Positions 45,659-56,302 are shown, numbered from the stretch's first letter. The stretch is 64,000 nucleotides of DNA from Corynebacterium genitalium ATCC 33030 (GCF_000143825.1 NZ_CM000961.1:1021772-1085771); one strand, 5' to 3'. A program made the numbers and translations. Notes: a model not told the origin generated them from the sequence alone.

Positions 45659-45986
45659 GGCTTACCCTATTCCGGGGTTGTACCGCCCCCGTTCTGGGTT
45701 GAAATCCAAGCGTTGCCGGGCGTGCATTGTACGAGTGCACGGTCGCTTCCGGCCGGTTCGGGGCTGTGAGCTGGGTGAGTGGTTGCTTCCGAAATGGGCA
45801 GCGCGAAGACGCTGCCGGTCATCTGGAATTTCACTGGACCGCTGGTTAAGATGAAGCGGTATTAGCCGCGTCCTATCTATGACCTCTGCGAGCTGATTTT
45901 CGTCAGCTCCGGGGAAGCTTGGCTGGGGCGCCCCCAGGAAATCCCACTGGGGGTGGAGCGGCTGAAGTTAATTCAGGAGGATACGT
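45659..45986 (+). promoter_or_regulatory. ctaD promoter and leader region
   Basis: The 328 gene-free bases before ctaD should hold its promoter. The leader can form a hairpin GAGCTGA/TCAGCTC (45890-45909) and a second CTGGGG-CG-CCCCCAG (45923-45937). A strong site CAGGAGG lies 9 bases before the ATG. No specific regulator site was recognised. Confidence 0.45.
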
Positions 45987-47855
45987 ATGACTGCTGTGGC
46001 ACCACGGCTCGACGCTGATGTCGTCGAGGCTGCACCGGCACGGCCGGAGCCGACCGGCAAGGCCCGCAAAGGCACCCGCCTTTGGGGCCTGATGACCACC
46101 ACGGACCACAAACAGCTGGGCATTTTCTACATCATCACGGCGTTTATCTGGTTCTTCGTCGGTGGCCTGATGGCACTGTTGATCCGCGCGGAGCTCTTCT
46201 CCCCGGGTCTCCAGTTCCTTTCTAACGAGCAGTTCAACCAGCTGTTCACCCTGCACGGCACCGTGATGCTGCTGGCATTCGGTACCCCGATCGTGTGGGG
46301 CTTCGCTAACTTCGTTCTGCCGCTGCAGATCGGTGCCCCGGATGTCGCCTTCCCGCGTCTGAACGCGTTCGGCTTCTGGATCACCACCGCTGGTGTCATC
46401 GCTATGCTCGCCGGCTTCCTCACCCCAGGTGGTGCCGCCGACTTCGGCTGGACTATGTACCTGCCGCTGGCAGACGCGATCCACACCCCGGGTGTGGGTG
46501 CTGACCTGTGGATCCTCGGTGTCGGAGCAACCGGTATCGGTACCCTGGCCTCCGCCATCAACATGGTCACCACCGTGCTCACCCTGCGTGCGCCGGGCAT
46601 GACCATGTTCCGTCTGCCGGTGTTCACCTGGACCATCTTCGTGGCCTCCATCCTGGCCCTGATGATCTTCCCGCTGCTGACCGCTGCAGCCCTCGGTGTC
46701 CTCTACGACCGCAAGCTCGGCGGCCACATCTTCGACCCGGCCAACGGTGGCGCCATTCTGTGGCAGCACCTGTTCTGGTTCTTCGGCCACCCCGAGGTCT
46801 ACGTCTTGGCACTGCCGTTCTTCGGTATCATCTCCGAGGTCATCCCGGTCTTCTCCCGCAAGCCGGTCTTCGGCTACATCGGCCTGGTCTTTGCAACCCT
46901 GGCCATCGGTGGCCTGTCCATGGCTGTGTGGGCGCACCACATGTACGTCACCGGTGCGGTTCTGCTGCCGTTCTTCTCCTTCATGACCTTCCTGATTGCT
47001 GTTCCGACCGGCGTGAAGTTCTTCAACTGGGTGGGCACCATGTGGAACGGCCACCTCACCTTCGAAAGCCCAATGCTGTGGTCCGTCGGCTTCCTGTTCG
47101 TGTTCCTCTTCGGTGGTCTGACCGGCATTATGCTGGCTGCCCCGCCGCTGGACTTCCAGCTGTCTGACACCTACTTCGTTGTCGCGCACTTCCACTACAC
47201 CCTCTTCGGTACGGTCGTGTTCGCGTCGTGCGCAGGCATCTACTTCTGGTTCCCGAAGATGACGGGCCGCATGCTCGACGAGCGCCTGGCGAAGATCCAC
47301 TTCTGGCTCGTCATGATCGGCTTCAACATGACCTTCCTGGTCCAGCACTGGCTGGGCAACATGGGCATGCCGCGCCGTTACGCCGACTACCTGGACTCCG
47401 ACGGCTTCACCCTGCTGAACCAGATCTCTACGATCGGCTCCTTCATCCTGGGTATCGCCTTCCTGCCGTTCATCTGGAACGTGTACAAGTCCTGGCGCTA
47501 CGGCGAGGTCGTCACCGTCGACGACCCGTGGGGCTACGGCAACTCCCTGGAGTGGGCAACCTCCTGCCCGCCTCCTGGCCACAACTTCACCTCCCTGCCG
47601 CGTATCCGCTCTGAGCGCCCCGCGTTCGAGCTGCACTACCCGCACATGGTGGAGACCCTGCGCCGTGAGGCCCACACCGGCCACCACGACCCGCGCTCTG
47701 AGGCAACCACCCCGGAAGAGAACGAGCGCACTGGCTCTGACTCCCGTGAGTCCGAGACCGTGACCTCTGCTTCGCAGCGCACTGCCACGGAGACCGTGAC
47801 CAAGGTGCGTCCGGCAGACGGCCGCGACTCCGGCTCCACCAAGGCGACCGACTAG
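45987..47855 (+). CDS. ctaD: Cytochrome aa3 oxidase subunit I
   Basis: A 622-residue haem-copper oxidase subunit with 12 membrane helices. Haem and copper ligands are visible: His in FTLHGTVM (haem a), [14 protein letters not shown] (CuB His and its cross-linked Tyr), AVWAHHMYV (two CuB His) and [10 protein letters not shown] (haem a3 and a). It reduces oxygen to water at the end of the respiratory chain and pumps protons, in corynebacteria within a bc1-aa3 supercomplex. The last 60 or so residues form a polar, Thr/Ser/Glu-rich cytoplasmic tail not found in most homologues. ATG 45987 follows CAGGAGG. Confidence 0.97.
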   Translation: MTAVAPRLDADVVEAAPARPEPTGKARKGTRLWGLMTTTDHKQLGIFYIITAFIWFFVGGLMALLIRAELFSPGLQFLSNEQFNQLFTLHGTVMLLAFGTPIVWGFANFVLPLQIGAPDVAFPRLNAFGFWITTAGVIAMLAGFLTPGGAADFGWTMYLPLADAIHTPGVGADLWILGVGATGIGTLASAINMVTTVLTLRAPGMTMFRLPVFTWTIFVASILALMIFPLLTAAALGVLYDRKLGGHIFDPANGGAILWQHLFWFFGHPEVYVLALPFFGIISEVIPVFSRKPVFGYIGLVFATLAIGGLSMAVWAHHMYVTGAVLLPFFSFMTFLIAVPTGVKFFNWVGTMWNGHLTFESPMLWSVGFLFVFLFGGLTGIMLAAPPLDFQLSDTYFVVAHFHYTLFGTVVFASCAGIYFWFPKMTGRMLDERLAKIHFWLVMIGFNMTFLVQHWLGNMGMPRRYADYLDSDGFTLLNQISTIGSFILGIAFLPFIWNVYKSWRYGEVVTVDDPWGYGNSLEWATSCPPPGHNFTSLPRIRSERPAFELHYPHMVETLRREAHTGHHDPRSEATTPEENERTGSDSRESETVTSASQRTATETVTKVRPADGRDSGSTKATD

Positions 47856-47879
47856 TAGGCCACTCCTGAACTAACCGGC

Positions 47880-47912
47880 AGGCCCCGCTCCCCACATCGT
47901 GGAGCGGGGCCT
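47880..47912 (+). terminator. Terminator after ctaD
   Basis: AGGCCCCGCTCC at 47880-47891 pairs perfectly over 12 bp with GGAGCGGGGCCT at 47901-47912, then GTTGCTGT. It separates ctaD from serB. Confidence 0.87.
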
Positions 47913-47932
47913 GTTGCTGTAGGTTCGAATTC

Positions 47933-49183
47933 ATGACGTATTCGGTGACACTTCAACCCGGCCTCCAGCACGCAGTGATCACGTTGTCGGGGGCTGATCA
48001 CCCCGGTGTGAGTGCGGCATTCTTCGCGGTGTTGTCCCAGCACGGGGTGCAGCTGCTGGACGTTGAGCAGGCGCAGTTCCGTGGCCGTCTTGCTCTCGCG
48101 GCGTTCGCGGGCGTCACTACGAGCGGTGTCGAGGCGCTACGCCACGACCTTGAATCGGCGCCGGAGCTGGCGGACCAATCGGTGACCATCGAGACGGACG
48201 AGGCATCTTTGGCTCCGCAGCGTCGCCGTTCCACCCATGCTGTGGTCGTGCTGGGCGATCCGGTGACGGCGGAGGCGGTCTCTGAAATCGGCCGCACCCT
48301 CGCGGACTTCGGTGCGAACATCGACCGTATCCGCGGCATTTCTGATTACCCGGTGACGGGATTGGAGTTGTCGATCACCATTCCTGGTTCCGGCGACGAG
48401 GTCAGTCACACGGTGCGCCAAGCGTTAGCGGAGCTCACCACAGCTCTCGGCGTCGATATCGCGATTGAGCGCGCTGGTCTGGCCCGCCGCTCGAAACGCC
48501 TGGTGTGTTTCGACTGCGATTCGACCCTCATCACGGGCGAGGTCATCGAGATGCTCGCTGCTCACGCGGGTCGTGAAGCGGAGGTCGCCGAGGTCACCGA
48601 ACGCGCGATGCGCGGGGAGCTGGATTTTGAGGAGTCGTTGCGCGAGCGCGTCGCAACGCTGGCGGGGCTGGACGCGTCGGTGCTTGACAGCGTCGCACGC
48701 GACATCGAACTCACGCCTGGCGCGCGCACAACGATCCGCACGTTGAAGCAGATGGGCTACCGCACCGCTGTCGTCTCGGGTGGGTTCATCCAGGTGCTTG
48801 AGCCGATGGCCGCCGACCTGGACCTCGATTACGTGCGCGCGAACACGCTCGAGATCGTGGACGGGAAACTCACCGGAAAGGTGATCGGCAAGGTCGTGGA
48901 CCGCAAGGCGAAGGCGGAGTTCCTCGGCGAGTTCGCTGAAGATTCGGGCCTGCGTTTGTCCCAGACGGTGGCCGTTGGCGACGGTGCGAATGACATCGAC
49001 ATGCTCACCGCGGCCGGTCTGGGCATCGCTTTCAATGCGAAGCCAGCGCTGCGCGAGGTCGCGGACACCTCGGTCACCCATCCGTTCCTGGATTCGGTGC
49101 TGTACATCATGGGTGTGCCGCGCCATGAGATCGATACGCTCAACGAGGAGCACGGTATCGACGGCAAAGTCGCGCTCGATTAA
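47933..49183 (+). CDS. serB: Phosphoserine phosphatase (ACT-HAD type)
   Basis: A 416-residue enzyme of the last step of serine synthesis. The N-terminal 180 residues contain two ACT-like domains (AVITLSGADHPGVSAAF; AVVVLGDPVTAEAVSEI) that probably sense serine; the HAD domain follows, with VCFDCDSTLITGEVIEML (nucleophile Asp), VVSGGFIQV and VAVGDGANDIDML. This long form is typical of corynebacteria and mycobacteria. ATG 47933 follows the ctaD terminator; the TAA overlaps the ATG of the next gene by one base. Confidence 0.95.
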   Translation: MTYSVTLQPGLQHAVITLSGADHPGVSAAFFAVLSQHGVQLLDVEQAQFRGRLALAAFAGVTTSGVEALRHDLESAPELADQSVTIETDEASLAPQRRRSTHAVVVLGDPVTAEAVSEIGRTLADFGANIDRIRGISDYPVTGLELSITIPGSGDEVSHTVRQALAELTTALGVDIAIERAGLARRSKRLVCFDCDSTLITGEVIEMLAAHAGREAEVAEVTERAMRGELDFEESLRERVATLAGLDASVLDSVARDIELTPGARTTIRTLKQMGYRTAVVSGGFIQVLEPMAADLDLDYVRANTLEIVDGKLTGKVIGKVVDRKAKAEFLGEFAEDSGLRLSQTVAVGDGANDIDMLTAAGLGIAFNAKPALREVADTSVTHPFLDSVLYIMGVPRHEIDTLNEEHGIDGKVALD

Positions 49184-50001
49184 TGCCGGAAACAGCTGAC
49201 ACAGCCGCGCTCATCGCGGCAGCGCACCGCTTCCTAGCCGCGAGCCTTGCCGACGACCACCGCGGCGCAGAAGACCCAGACGATCCCGCCACCGTTCAGG
49301 CGATGCAGATCGCGCTGCACATTCCGAAAGCGGACCCGCCGCAGCGTAATGACGCTCTGGTGGCCGCTGCCCAAGCCGCTGCAGCTGTGTGTCTCGACCC
49401 GCGCGCGGGGCAAGAGTCCGCCTGGCGCGACGCGCTAGCACAGTGGTACGGCCACCGGATCCGCAAGATCGCCCGCCGTGCCCGCGGTGCCGCGTGGGAG
49501 AACGCGCAGACGCTGCCCGGCTGCACGTTCCGATCCAGCGCAACGGGTCCGGTCGCCGAAGCTCGCGCGTTCATTCCGTCCGCCGTCGGGGAGGTTCCGC
49601 ACGCGATCGGCAAACTGCAGATCAAAGGCACCGACCTCCCGCACGATGACCTGCCGGCGCCCAGTGTCGGTGACATCGAGATGTCATCGGTGCCAGTGAT
49701 TCTTGTCGACGGCTCGCTCGCAATGACCGCGGGTAAGGCCGCCGCCCAGGTCGGCCACGGGTCGATGCTGCTTGCCGCGCAGATGAGCGAAGCGTGGGCG
49801 GTGCGCTGGGCTCTCGACGGCTTTCCCCTTGCGGTCCGCGAGATGCCACGGGAGCTTATCCGCGCCACCGCGGCGCTTCCCGCGTCTGTCCCCGTCCGCG
49901 ATAGCGGGTTCACGGAGGTCGCTCCAGGGTCAGTGACGGTGGTGGCGCATCCTGGTGCCTATTCGGCGGAGGACTCGGCCGAGGACTTCTCAGCAGGCTG
50001 A
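49183..50001 (+). CDS. Protein with C-terminal PTH2-like (peptidyl-tRNA hydrolase) domain
   Basis: A 272-residue protein. The C-terminal half (about 165-265) reads as a PTH2-like domain: VPVILVDGSLAMTAGKAAAQVGHGS is the conserved start, with the Lys and His-Gly-Ser residues of the family. The N-terminal half is helical and Ala-rich and matches no domain I know. PTH2 enzymes recycle peptidyl-tRNA. It overlaps serB by one base and its 3' end overlaps convergent dinG by 43 bases. Confidence 0.75.
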   Translation: MPETADTAALIAAAHRFLAASLADDHRGAEDPDDPATVQAMQIALHIPKADPPQRNDALVAAAQAAAAVCLDPRAGQESAWRDALAQWYGHRIRKIARRARGAAWENAQTLPGCTFRSSATGPVAEARAFIPSAVGEVPHAIGKLQIKGTDLPHDDLPAPSVGDIEMSSVPVILVDGSLAMTAGKAAAQVGHGSMLLAAQMSEAWAVRWALDGFPLAVREMPRELIRATAALPASVPVRDSGFTEVAPGSVTVVAHPGAYSAEDSAEDFSAG

Positions 50002-51971
50002 GCCACGAGTCGGCGCAGCGCGCCGCGCACCACCCCGGGGTCTGTCGTCTCCCAAAAGTCGGGGAGGGAGGCGCGGAGGAAGGATCCGTAGCGCTTTGTC
50101 ACCAAACGGCTGTCCAGGACGGAGACGACGCCGCGGTCGGTGGTGCTGCGCAGCAACCGGCCAGCACCCTGGGCGAGCAGGAGTGCGGCGTGGGTGGCGG
50201 AGACGTCCATGAACCCGGAGCGGCCGGCGGCGTCGGCGGCGCGTGAGCGGGCCTGGAGCAGCGGGTCATCGGGGCGGGGGAAGGGGATCCGGTCGATCAT
50301 GACGTGGGAGAGGGAGCGGCCGGGGACATCGACACCCTGCCACAGGCTCAAGGTGCCGAACAGACACACGTTCTCCCCGGCGGCGAACTTGTTCACCAGT
50401 GCGCCGATGGTGTCGTCGCCTTGGACCAGAATGTCGAAGGGCAACCGGGTGCGCAGCGCGTCGGCGGCTTCTTGTGCGGCACGGCGAGAGGAGAACAATC
50501 CCAGCGTCCGTCCGCCGGCCGCGGTGATGAGCTCAGCCATCTCGTCGAGGGTGCCATCGCTGATGCCGTCGCGGCCCGGCGGCGGCAAGTGCTTGGCGGT
50601 GTAGAGAATTCCAGAGCGACGCGGGTCAAAGGGGGTGCCGGCGTCGAGGCTGTCCCAGGTGCCGTCGGGAAGCCCCCAGGCCGCGGCCATCGCGCGGAAG
50701 TTGCCGCCTACAGCAAGGGTGGCGGAGGTGAGCACGACCGTCTTCTCGCCAAACAAGTTGTCGCGCAGCAAAGCCGACACGGACAGCGGCGCTACTGAAA
50801 CGGAGGCGGACTCCGGGCTGGAGGAGGCGCTGCGGGCGAGCCAGACAACGTCGAAATGCTTGGCGGGATCGTCTTCGTCAAAGACGCTCAAAATGCGATC
50901 GAAGGAGGTGTACAGCTCACCAAGGTGATTGCGCAGGTTCTCTCGCTCGGCTGCGGTCTCCGGGTCTTTGGTCGCTTCGCCTTCTGGGGCGCGGGCGATG
51001 GCCTCTCCGGTGCGGCGCAGTTCATCCTGCACTGCGACGAAGGCGGCGCGGGTGGGATCCGAGATCGTTTCCCAGCGGCCGGGGGATTCGGTGTCGAGGA
51101 CGGCGGCGAAGTCGTCGATAAGCTCCTCGAGCGTGTCTCTGCGCCTGTTTTCTCCCAGCTTCCCGGCGCGGCGGGCCGCGAGCCGCAGCGCGTGCGGGGA
51201 GATCTCATTGGTGGCCACGGAGGTGACGCGGCCGTCGAGCTCGTGGGCCTCGTCGATGATGACGGCGGAGTGCTCGGGCAGGATGGAGGCACCCGAAAGC
51301 GCGTCGATGGCTAAAAGCGCATGGTTGGTCACCACGATGTCAGCCTCGCCGGCGCGCACACGGGCGGCTTCGGCGAAGCATTCGGCACCGTGCGGGCACC
51401 GTGTGGCGCCCAAGCACTCGTTGGCAGTGACGGAGACATGCCGCCATGCTTTGTCGGGCACACCGGGTTCAAGGTCATCGCGGTCACCGGTCTCGGTTTC
51501 TTCGGCCCATTCGTGCACGCGTTTGACGTGGCGGCCGAGCCAGGAGACGTCTTCTTCGTCGACCAGTGCTTCCTGTCCGTCCCCGGTGCCGTCCAGAACA
51601 CCGATCTTGTTCAGGCACACGTAGTTGGAGCGGCCCTTCAAAATGGCAAACGTCGGGGTGCGCGGCAACAGCGGGTCAAGGGCTTCCACCAGGCGCGGCA
51701 GGTCGCGCTCTACCAGCTGGCGCTGCAGAGCGAGCGTTGCCGTGGAGACGATCACGGTCGTGTCGTTCGCCTGCGCGTGCCGGATCGAGGGCACCAGGTA
51801 GGCCAAAGATTTGCCGGTGCCGGTGCCCGCTTGGACGGCGAGGTGGCGTTCCTCGGCAAGCGCTTTGGAAACGGCCTCCGCCATGGCGATTTGCCCCGGG
51901 CGTTGCGTGCCGCCGAGGGATTCGACGGCAGCGTCGAGAAGCTCGCGCGCAGACAGCGACAACCGTTCCAT
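49959..51971 (-). CDS. dinG: DinG-family ATP-dependent DNA helicase
   Basis: A 670-residue XPD/DinG-like superfamily 2 helicase. Walker A AGTGTGKSLAY lies near residue 50, the DEAH box is IIDEAHEL, and four cysteines of an iron-sulfur cluster are seen (YVCLN, then CLGATRCPHGAEC). Motifs V and VI are near the C-terminus (LWQGVDVPG, QGAGRLLRS). It unwinds DNA 5' to 3' and helps resolve R-loops and forks. ATG 51971 shares one base with the TGA of pncB, so the two are cotranscribed. Confidence 0.92.
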   Translation of the reverse strand: MERLSLSARELLDAAVESLGGTQRPGQIAMAEAVSKALAEERHLAVQAGTGTGKSLAYLVPSIRHAQANDTTVIVSTATLALQRQLVERDLPRLVEALDPLLPRTPTFAILKGRSNYVCLNKIGVLDGTGDGQEALVDEEDVSWLGRHVKRVHEWAEETETGDRDDLEPGVPDKAWRHVSVTANECLGATRCPHGAECFAEAARVRAGEADIVVTNHALLAIDALSGASILPEHSAVIIDEAHELDGRVTSVATNEISPHALRLAARRAGKLGENRRRDTLEELIDDFAAVLDTESPGRWETISDPTRAAFVAVQDELRRTGEAIARAPEGEATKDPETAAERENLRNHLGELYTSFDRILSVFDEDDPAKHFDVVWLARSASSSPESASVSVAPLSVSALLRDNLFGEKTVVLTSATLAVGGNFRAMAAAWGLPDGTWDSLDAGTPFDPRRSGILYTAKHLPPPGRDGISDGTLDEMAELITAAGGRTLGLFSSRRAAQEAADALRTRLPFDILVQGDDTIGALVNKFAAGENVCLFGTLSLWQGVDVPGRSLSHVMIDRIPFPRPDDPLLQARSRAADAAGRSGFMDVSATHAALLLAQGAGRLLRSTTDRGVVSVLDSRLVTKRYGSFLRASLPDFWETTDPGVVRGALRRLVAQPAEKSSAESSAE

Positions 51972-53287
51972 CACTCTTCCGGGAATCCGACGAAGCGTGT
52001 GCGGATCGCCGGTTCATCGCGGGACAACGACAGACCTTCCCAGGGCAGCGTTTCGCGTTGTTTCGCAAGGTGGGTGCGGGTCGCTTCAAGGTCATCTAGC
52101 CCCTCGACGACTTCACCGTCGCGGATGAGCGGGACAACCAACTCGCGGTAATCCAGCGTCGTCGGGGTGCCGGGGTGCTTATCGAGCGGGTAAACGATCT
52201 CGTCGACCGCGACACCGGAGCCGCGGTACGTGCGCAGGGCGCCCTTCGCGCCGCCTTTCATTTGCTTGCCGGAGCTGCGCTTAGCGACGGGCACACCGTC
52301 TACCTCCACAAGCTTGTACACCATTCCTGCCGTGGGAGCTCCGGAACCCGTGGCTACCGACGTGCCCACGCCGTAGCCGTCGACCGGGTCCGACCGCAGG
52401 CCGGCGATGGCGAATTCGTCCAGGTCGGAGGAAACGATGATCTTCGTGTTGTACGCACCGAGCTCATCGAGCTGCGCCCGCACGCGCCGCGACATGATGC
52501 CCAGGTCACCGGAGTCGATGCGTACGCCGCCGAGTTCCGGGCCCGCGACCTCCACGGCATTGGCCACACCCTGGGTGATGTCATAGGTATCCACCAGCAG
52601 GGTCGTGTCCACACCGAGGGAGTCGATCTGCGCCTTGAAAGCGGCCTTCTCGTTCGGGGTGCCGTCAGGGTTGGTGTGCAGCAGCGTCCAGGCGTGGGCG
52701 GCGGTACCGGATGCCGGGATGCCGTAGCGCAGGGAGGCTTCCATGTTGGAGGTGGAGCCGAACCCGGCGATGTAGGCGGCGCGTGCACCTGTCACCGCAG
52801 CCTGCTCGTTGGTGCGGCGCGAACCCATCTCCATGATCGGGCGGCCGTCGGCAGCCGTGACCATGCGCGAGGCGGCGGAGGCGATCGCGGAGTCGGAGTT
52901 GAGGATCGACAGGATGACCGTCTCCAGGATGCAGCATTCTGCGAATGTGCCGCGCACGGTGAGGATGGGGGAGTAGGGGAAGTACAGCTCACCTTCCCTG
53001 TAGCCGTCAATGTGCCCGGTGAAGCGGTAGTTGCGCAGGTACTCACGGGTTTCCTCGCTAAGGAAGTCGGCCGTGGACAACTGGTCTTCAGTGAAACGGA
53101 ATTTCTCCACGGCTTCAATCAGGCGGCCAGTGCCTGCGACAACCCCGTAACGGCGTTCGTTGGGCAGCTTGCGGGCGAAGACTTCGAAAACGCATTGGCG
53201 CGAGTGGGTGCCGTCCTTTATGGATGCATCGAGCATGGTGAGCTCGTACATGTCGGTGAGAAAGGCGGTTGACGGCTGTTCGTTCAT
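51971..53287 (-). CDS. pncB: Nicotinate phosphoribosyltransferase
   Basis: A 438-residue NAPRTase of the NAD salvage pathway, making nicotinate mononucleotide. The N-terminal [11 protein letters not shown], the His-containing turn AHAWTLLH, the phosphate-binding [11 protein letters not shown] and the [10 protein letters not shown] segment are conserved family features. ATG 53287 gives the usual length; a longer frame upstream crosses the divergent clpS gene. Nicotinamidase pncA at the right of the window supplies its substrate. Confidence 0.94.
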   Translation of the reverse strand: MNEQPSTAFLTDMYELTMLDASIKDGTHSRQCVFEVFARKLPNERRYGVVAGTGRLIEAVEKFRFTEDQLSTADFLSEETREYLRNYRFTGHIDGYREGELYFPYSPILTVRGTFAECCILETVILSILNSDSAIASAASRMVTAADGRPIMEMGSRRTNEQAAVTGARAAYIAGFGSTSNMEASLRYGIPASGTAAHAWTLLHTNPDGTPNEKAAFKAQIDSLGVDTTLLVDTYDITQGVANAVEVAGPELGGVRIDSGDLGIMSRRVRAQLDELGAYNTKIIVSSDLDEFAIAGLRSDPVDGYGVGTSVATGSGAPTAGMVYKLVEVDGVPVAKRSSGKQMKGGAKGALRTYRGSGVAVDEIVYPLDKHPGTPTTLDYRELVVPLIRDGEVVEGLDDLEATRTHLAKQRETLPWEGLSLSRDEPAIRTRFVGFPEE

Positions 53288-53431
53288 GCAGTCAAGCCTA
53301 GTCTTTCCTCGTCTTCGAACGACAAGGACAGAGCTGTGTCGGTGTTGTGTCAGCGCCGTGTCAGTAGCAGTGGCAGTGGCCGTGGCAGCGTGGGGCGTAC
53401 GCGCAGAGCACTCTTTAGTACGCTTGAAGCC

Positions 53432-53770
53432 ATGACTGGTGTCAACCCTGAGATTCGGCCCGGTGTCCGGATGGGTTCCCCCATGGCCACACCTGACCTT
53501 GATGAGCAGATTGAGGTCAACGTCGACACGGCGGAGAACCTGCCGTGGATGTGCATTGTGTGGGACGACCCGGTGAACCTGCAAAGCTACGTCACCTACG
53601 TGTTCCAGACAGTGCTGGGTTACGGCCGCAAGCGCGCCCAGGAGCTGATGATGCAGGTGCACACCGAAGGCAAAGCCGTGGTGTCCTCCGGCGAGAAAGA
53701 CAAGGTCGAGGGCGACGTGAAGAAGCTGCACACCGCGGGTCTGTGGGCCACGATGCAGCAAGCTGGTTAA
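53432..53770 (+). CDS. clpS: ATP-dependent Clp protease adaptor ClpS
   Basis: A 112-residue N-end-rule adaptor that hands substrates to ClpA/ClpC. The N-degron pocket is visible in [20 protein letters not shown], and the conserved [20 protein letters not shown] follows. The ATG at 53432 is taken as the start, but ATG 53471 or 53483 would give a length closer to shorter ClpS proteins; the choice is uncertain. First gene of a proteolysis-themed run. Confidence 0.92.
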   Translation: MTGVNPEIRPGVRMGSPMATPDLDEQIEVNVDTAENLPWMCIVWDDPVNLQSYVTYVFQTVLGYGRKRAQELMMQVHTEGKAVVSSGEKDKVEGDVKKLHTAGLWATMQQAG

Positions 53771-53820
53771 AGTTCCCGTCCGGCCGCGTGATGTGGCCGG
53801 GCTTGGAAAGGAGATAAGGC

Positions 53821-54360
53821 ATGCAGCCGTGGCGGCGGAAGAAAGGCCTGATGCGGGCCACACGCTTTAGCACTGTGTTCGAGCCGATGGAGCGCGAGGT
53901 CATTGGGGATCTCACGGCCACGGTGTCGGAGGCGTTGATCCAGCGCGCGCAGTCTGCGCCGAAGGATGAGCTCGCGGAGATGATGGATATGCCCTCCGGC
54001 CACACCGAGGCGCCGGCGGACCCGTCGCTCGCCCGCCTCCTGCCGGATTTTGAGCGCGCCGGGGACGAAGAATTCGACGGCGACAACGCTCTGCTGCGCA
54101 GCCTGCACGAAACGGACATCATCAAGGCGAAGCTGGCGAACTTGCAGGTGATCAACACTGCGCTTGGTCCGACTGGCGGGGTCGCGGTGAGTGTCGAGGA
54201 GCACGAGGCGCAGCAGGTCATCGCCGCGTTGAACGACATGCGCCTCTACGTCGCTGCCGCCGACGCTCCGACAGAGGCTGCTGAGCAGGACCGCGACAAC
54301 CTTGTCGAGTGGCTCGCGTACTGCCAGGAATCGCTGCTGCAAGCGCTGATGGGGGAATAA
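53821..54360 (+). CDS. DUF2017 family protein
   Basis: A 179-residue cytoplasmic protein, largely helical, with the actinobacterial DUF2017 pattern (FEPMEREVIGDLTATVSE near the N-terminus, NDMRLYVAAADA and WLAYCQESLLQALMG at the C-terminus). It is nearly always next to clpS, so it may take part in ClpS-dependent proteolysis. GAAAGGAG precedes ATG 53821. Function unknown. Confidence 0.85.
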   Translation: MQPWRRKKGLMRATRFSTVFEPMEREVIGDLTATVSEALIQRAQSAPKDELAEMMDMPSGHTEAPADPSLARLLPDFERAGDEEFDGDNALLRSLHETDIIKAKLANLQVINTALGPTGGVAVSVEEHEAQQVIAALNDMRLYVAAADAPTEAAEQDRDNLVEWLAYCQESLLQALMGE

Positions 54361-54364
54361 ACGC

Positions 54365-55351
54365 ATGGAGCTTATCGACGGTTTCTCCCTCCCCGGTTTA
54401 GCCCTCGGCCACCAATCGCTAGGCGACACAGGAGTGACGGCGCTTGTCTCCACGTCTGCCGCCGGCATGGTGGCAGCCGTCGACCAGCGCGGTGGCGGCC
54501 CCGGCACCCGGGAAACTGACCTACTCAAACCCCACAACACAGTGGAGCGCGTGAACGCGATCGTGCTGGCCGGGGGTTCTGCCTTCGGTTTGGCCGCAGC
54601 CGATGGCGCGATGCGCGAGCTGGAATCCCGCGGCCTCGGGTTCGCAGTATTCGGTGAAAGCAACCCGGGCCCCCGGGTGCCGATTGTCCCCGCTGCCGTC
54701 ATCTTCGACCTCATCATCGGCGACCCGAACCACCGGCCCAGCCCCGAGGACGGTGCCGCCGCAGTGCGTGCGGCTCTCGACGGCCACAGCGGTGATGCGG
54801 TCTCTGCCGTGCCTGTTGGTTCAGTCGGTGCCGGCTGTGGCGCGACCGCCGGCGTTCTCCGCGGCGGGTTCGGCGTCGCGCAAGCACGTGTCGGCGATTT
54901 CACCGTTGCCGCCGCTGTCGTGGCCAATCCGATCGGCAGTGTCATTGACCCGGATACTGGCCGCTTCTTCGGTGACCCCGCCCGCCCCGCTGTGGACCTG
55001 GATGCCTTTGCCGCGTTGGTGCGACCCCAACCGAAACTGAATACCACGATCGGGGTGGTGGCGACGGACTGCCCGGTGGGCATCGAAAAGCTTGAGCGCC
55101 TCGCGATGACCGGCCATGACGGGATTGCTCGCGCCGTGCGCCCCGCACATTCGCCTCTCGACGGCGATACCCTGTTCGCCGTCTCCACCGCCGAGCCGGA
55201 GGCATACACGGGGTCCGCAGCCGCCGCGGACCCGGACCTCTACTACGCCTTGTGCGACGCGTCCGCTCGGTGCGTCGAAGCTGCAATCGTCCGTGGCGTC
55301 GCGGCCGCTGAACCTGGTTATGGTGTCGCCGCGTGGAACGAGATCACCTAA
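54365..55351 (+). CDS. P1-family (DmpA-like) aminopeptidase
   Basis: A 328-residue Ntn-type peptidase of family S58. The self-processing Gly-Cys site is seen in GSVGAGCGATAG, the N-terminal strand in AVDQRGGGPGTRETD, and GGSAFGLAAADGAM is the conserved nucleotide-free loop. Such enzymes cut themselves and then remove N-terminal residues from peptides. It starts 4 bases after the DUF2017 gene. Confidence 0.9.
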   Translation: MELIDGFSLPGLALGHQSLGDTGVTALVSTSAAGMVAAVDQRGGGPGTRETDLLKPHNTVERVNAIVLAGGSAFGLAAADGAMRELESRGLGFAVFGESNPGPRVPIVPAAVIFDLIIGDPNHRPSPEDGAAAVRAALDGHSGDAVSAVPVGSVGAGCGATAGVLRGGFGVAQARVGDFTVAAAVVANPIGSVIDPDTGRFFGDPARPAVDLDAFAALVRPQPKLNTTIGVVATDCPVGIEKLERLAMTGHDGIARAVRPAHSPLDGDTLFAVSTAEPEAYTGSAAAADPDLYYALCDASARCVEAAIVRGVAAAEPGYGVAAWNEIT

Positions 55352-55364
55352 GCTTGGCCGCACC

Positions 55365-56132
55365 ATGAGCTATCCATATTCCTCCCCGCATCCTGGCCAG
55401 GGACCTACATACGGTTTCAACCCCTACGGTGGTCAACCCGGTCAGCACGGTGCTCCCGGCGTTGGCGGCGGTCCCGTTGTGCCCTCTCAGCAAAGGAGTC
55501 CGTACCGCTCCCGCGGCCAGCAAACGCGAACGGGCTTCACCTACGCCATCGGATATGTGGTGCTCATCTGGGCGGTGCACATAGTCAATGTGGTCATCTT
55601 CGGCGGCCGGTTGACGTACTTCGGCATTCACCCGCTGGACCCTTCTTCGCTGCCGCACATCCTCTCATCGCCGATCCTGCACGCGAACTTCGAGCACCTG
55701 ATGTCCAACACGATCCCCGGCGCGATTTTCGCGTTTTTGATCGGCTACTCCGGGCATCGGGTGTTCTGGGAGGTCACGGCCTTCGTGGTGCTGGTGGGCG
55801 GGATCGGCACGTGGATTCTTGGCGGGTTGGGGACAAACCACATCGGCGCCTCCATGCTCGTGTACGGCTGGCTGGGCTACTTGCTTGTACGCGGATTCTT
55901 CAACCGTTCCGGCAGCCAGATTGCGCTGGCGGGTGTTCTGGGCCTGATGTACTCAGGATTTATTTGGGGTGTCTTGCCTATGCAGGACGGCATTAGCTGG
56001 CAGGCTCACCTGTTCGGCGGCCTTGGCGGTGTCGCCGCTGGTGTGCTGATCACCTCGGACGATCCGCCGGAACTGCAGGCCAGGAAGCAATCCCGGAAGG
56101 CTGAGAAACAGGCGCGGAGGCAAGCGCGCTGA
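55365..56132 (+). CDS. Rhomboid family intramembrane serine protease
   Basis: A 255-residue membrane protein. A Pro/Gly/Gln-rich cytoplasmic N-terminus of about 60 residues precedes six helices. The catalytic Ser lies in HIGASMLVYGWLGYLL (GAS motif), the catalytic His in WQAHLFGGLGG, and the conserved HANFEHLMSNT loop follows helix 2. The C-terminus is basic. ATG 55365 is chosen because it begins right after the peptidase gene and avoids an antisense-like extension. Confidence 0.91.
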   Translation: MSYPYSSPHPGQGPTYGFNPYGGQPGQHGAPGVGGGPVVPSQQRSPYRSRGQQTRTGFTYAIGYVVLIWAVHIVNVVIFGGRLTYFGIHPLDPSSLPHILSSPILHANFEHLMSNTIPGAIFAFLIGYSGHRVFWEVTAFVVLVGGIGTWILGGLGTNHIGASMLVYGWLGYLLVRGFFNRSGSQIALAGVLGLMYSGFIWGVLPMQDGISWQAHLFGGLGGVAAGVLITSDDPPELQARKQSRKAEKQARRQAR

Positions 56133-56217
56133 ACCTGTGAACTACATGGGCAAAGGCTTCTTTGTCGCGCATTCATTGTTCGGTTATGGACAAGGAAATC
56201 AGATTAAATTCAGATTT

Positions 56218-56233
56218 TCAGAAAATTTTCTGA
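56218..56233. promoter_or_regulatory. Perfect 16-bp AT-rich palindrome upstream of the MarR gene
   Basis: TCAGAAAATTTTCTGA reads the same on both strands. It lies in a 197-base AT-rich gap between the rhomboid and marR genes and may be a regulator site; which one is unknown. Confidence 0.5.
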
Positions 56234-56302
56234 GCAAAAGACCTGTTCACTGCGTTTTCGGTACATGCAAAAGAAATATTTTCTGTGTCAGCACATGAAC
56301 TT

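Noticed and set aside
45903..47687. A 594-codon open frame antisense to ctaD
   Set aside because: The composition (runs of Gln, Glu, His, Gly) is that of the complement of ctaD; there is no ribosome binding site and no recognisable domain.
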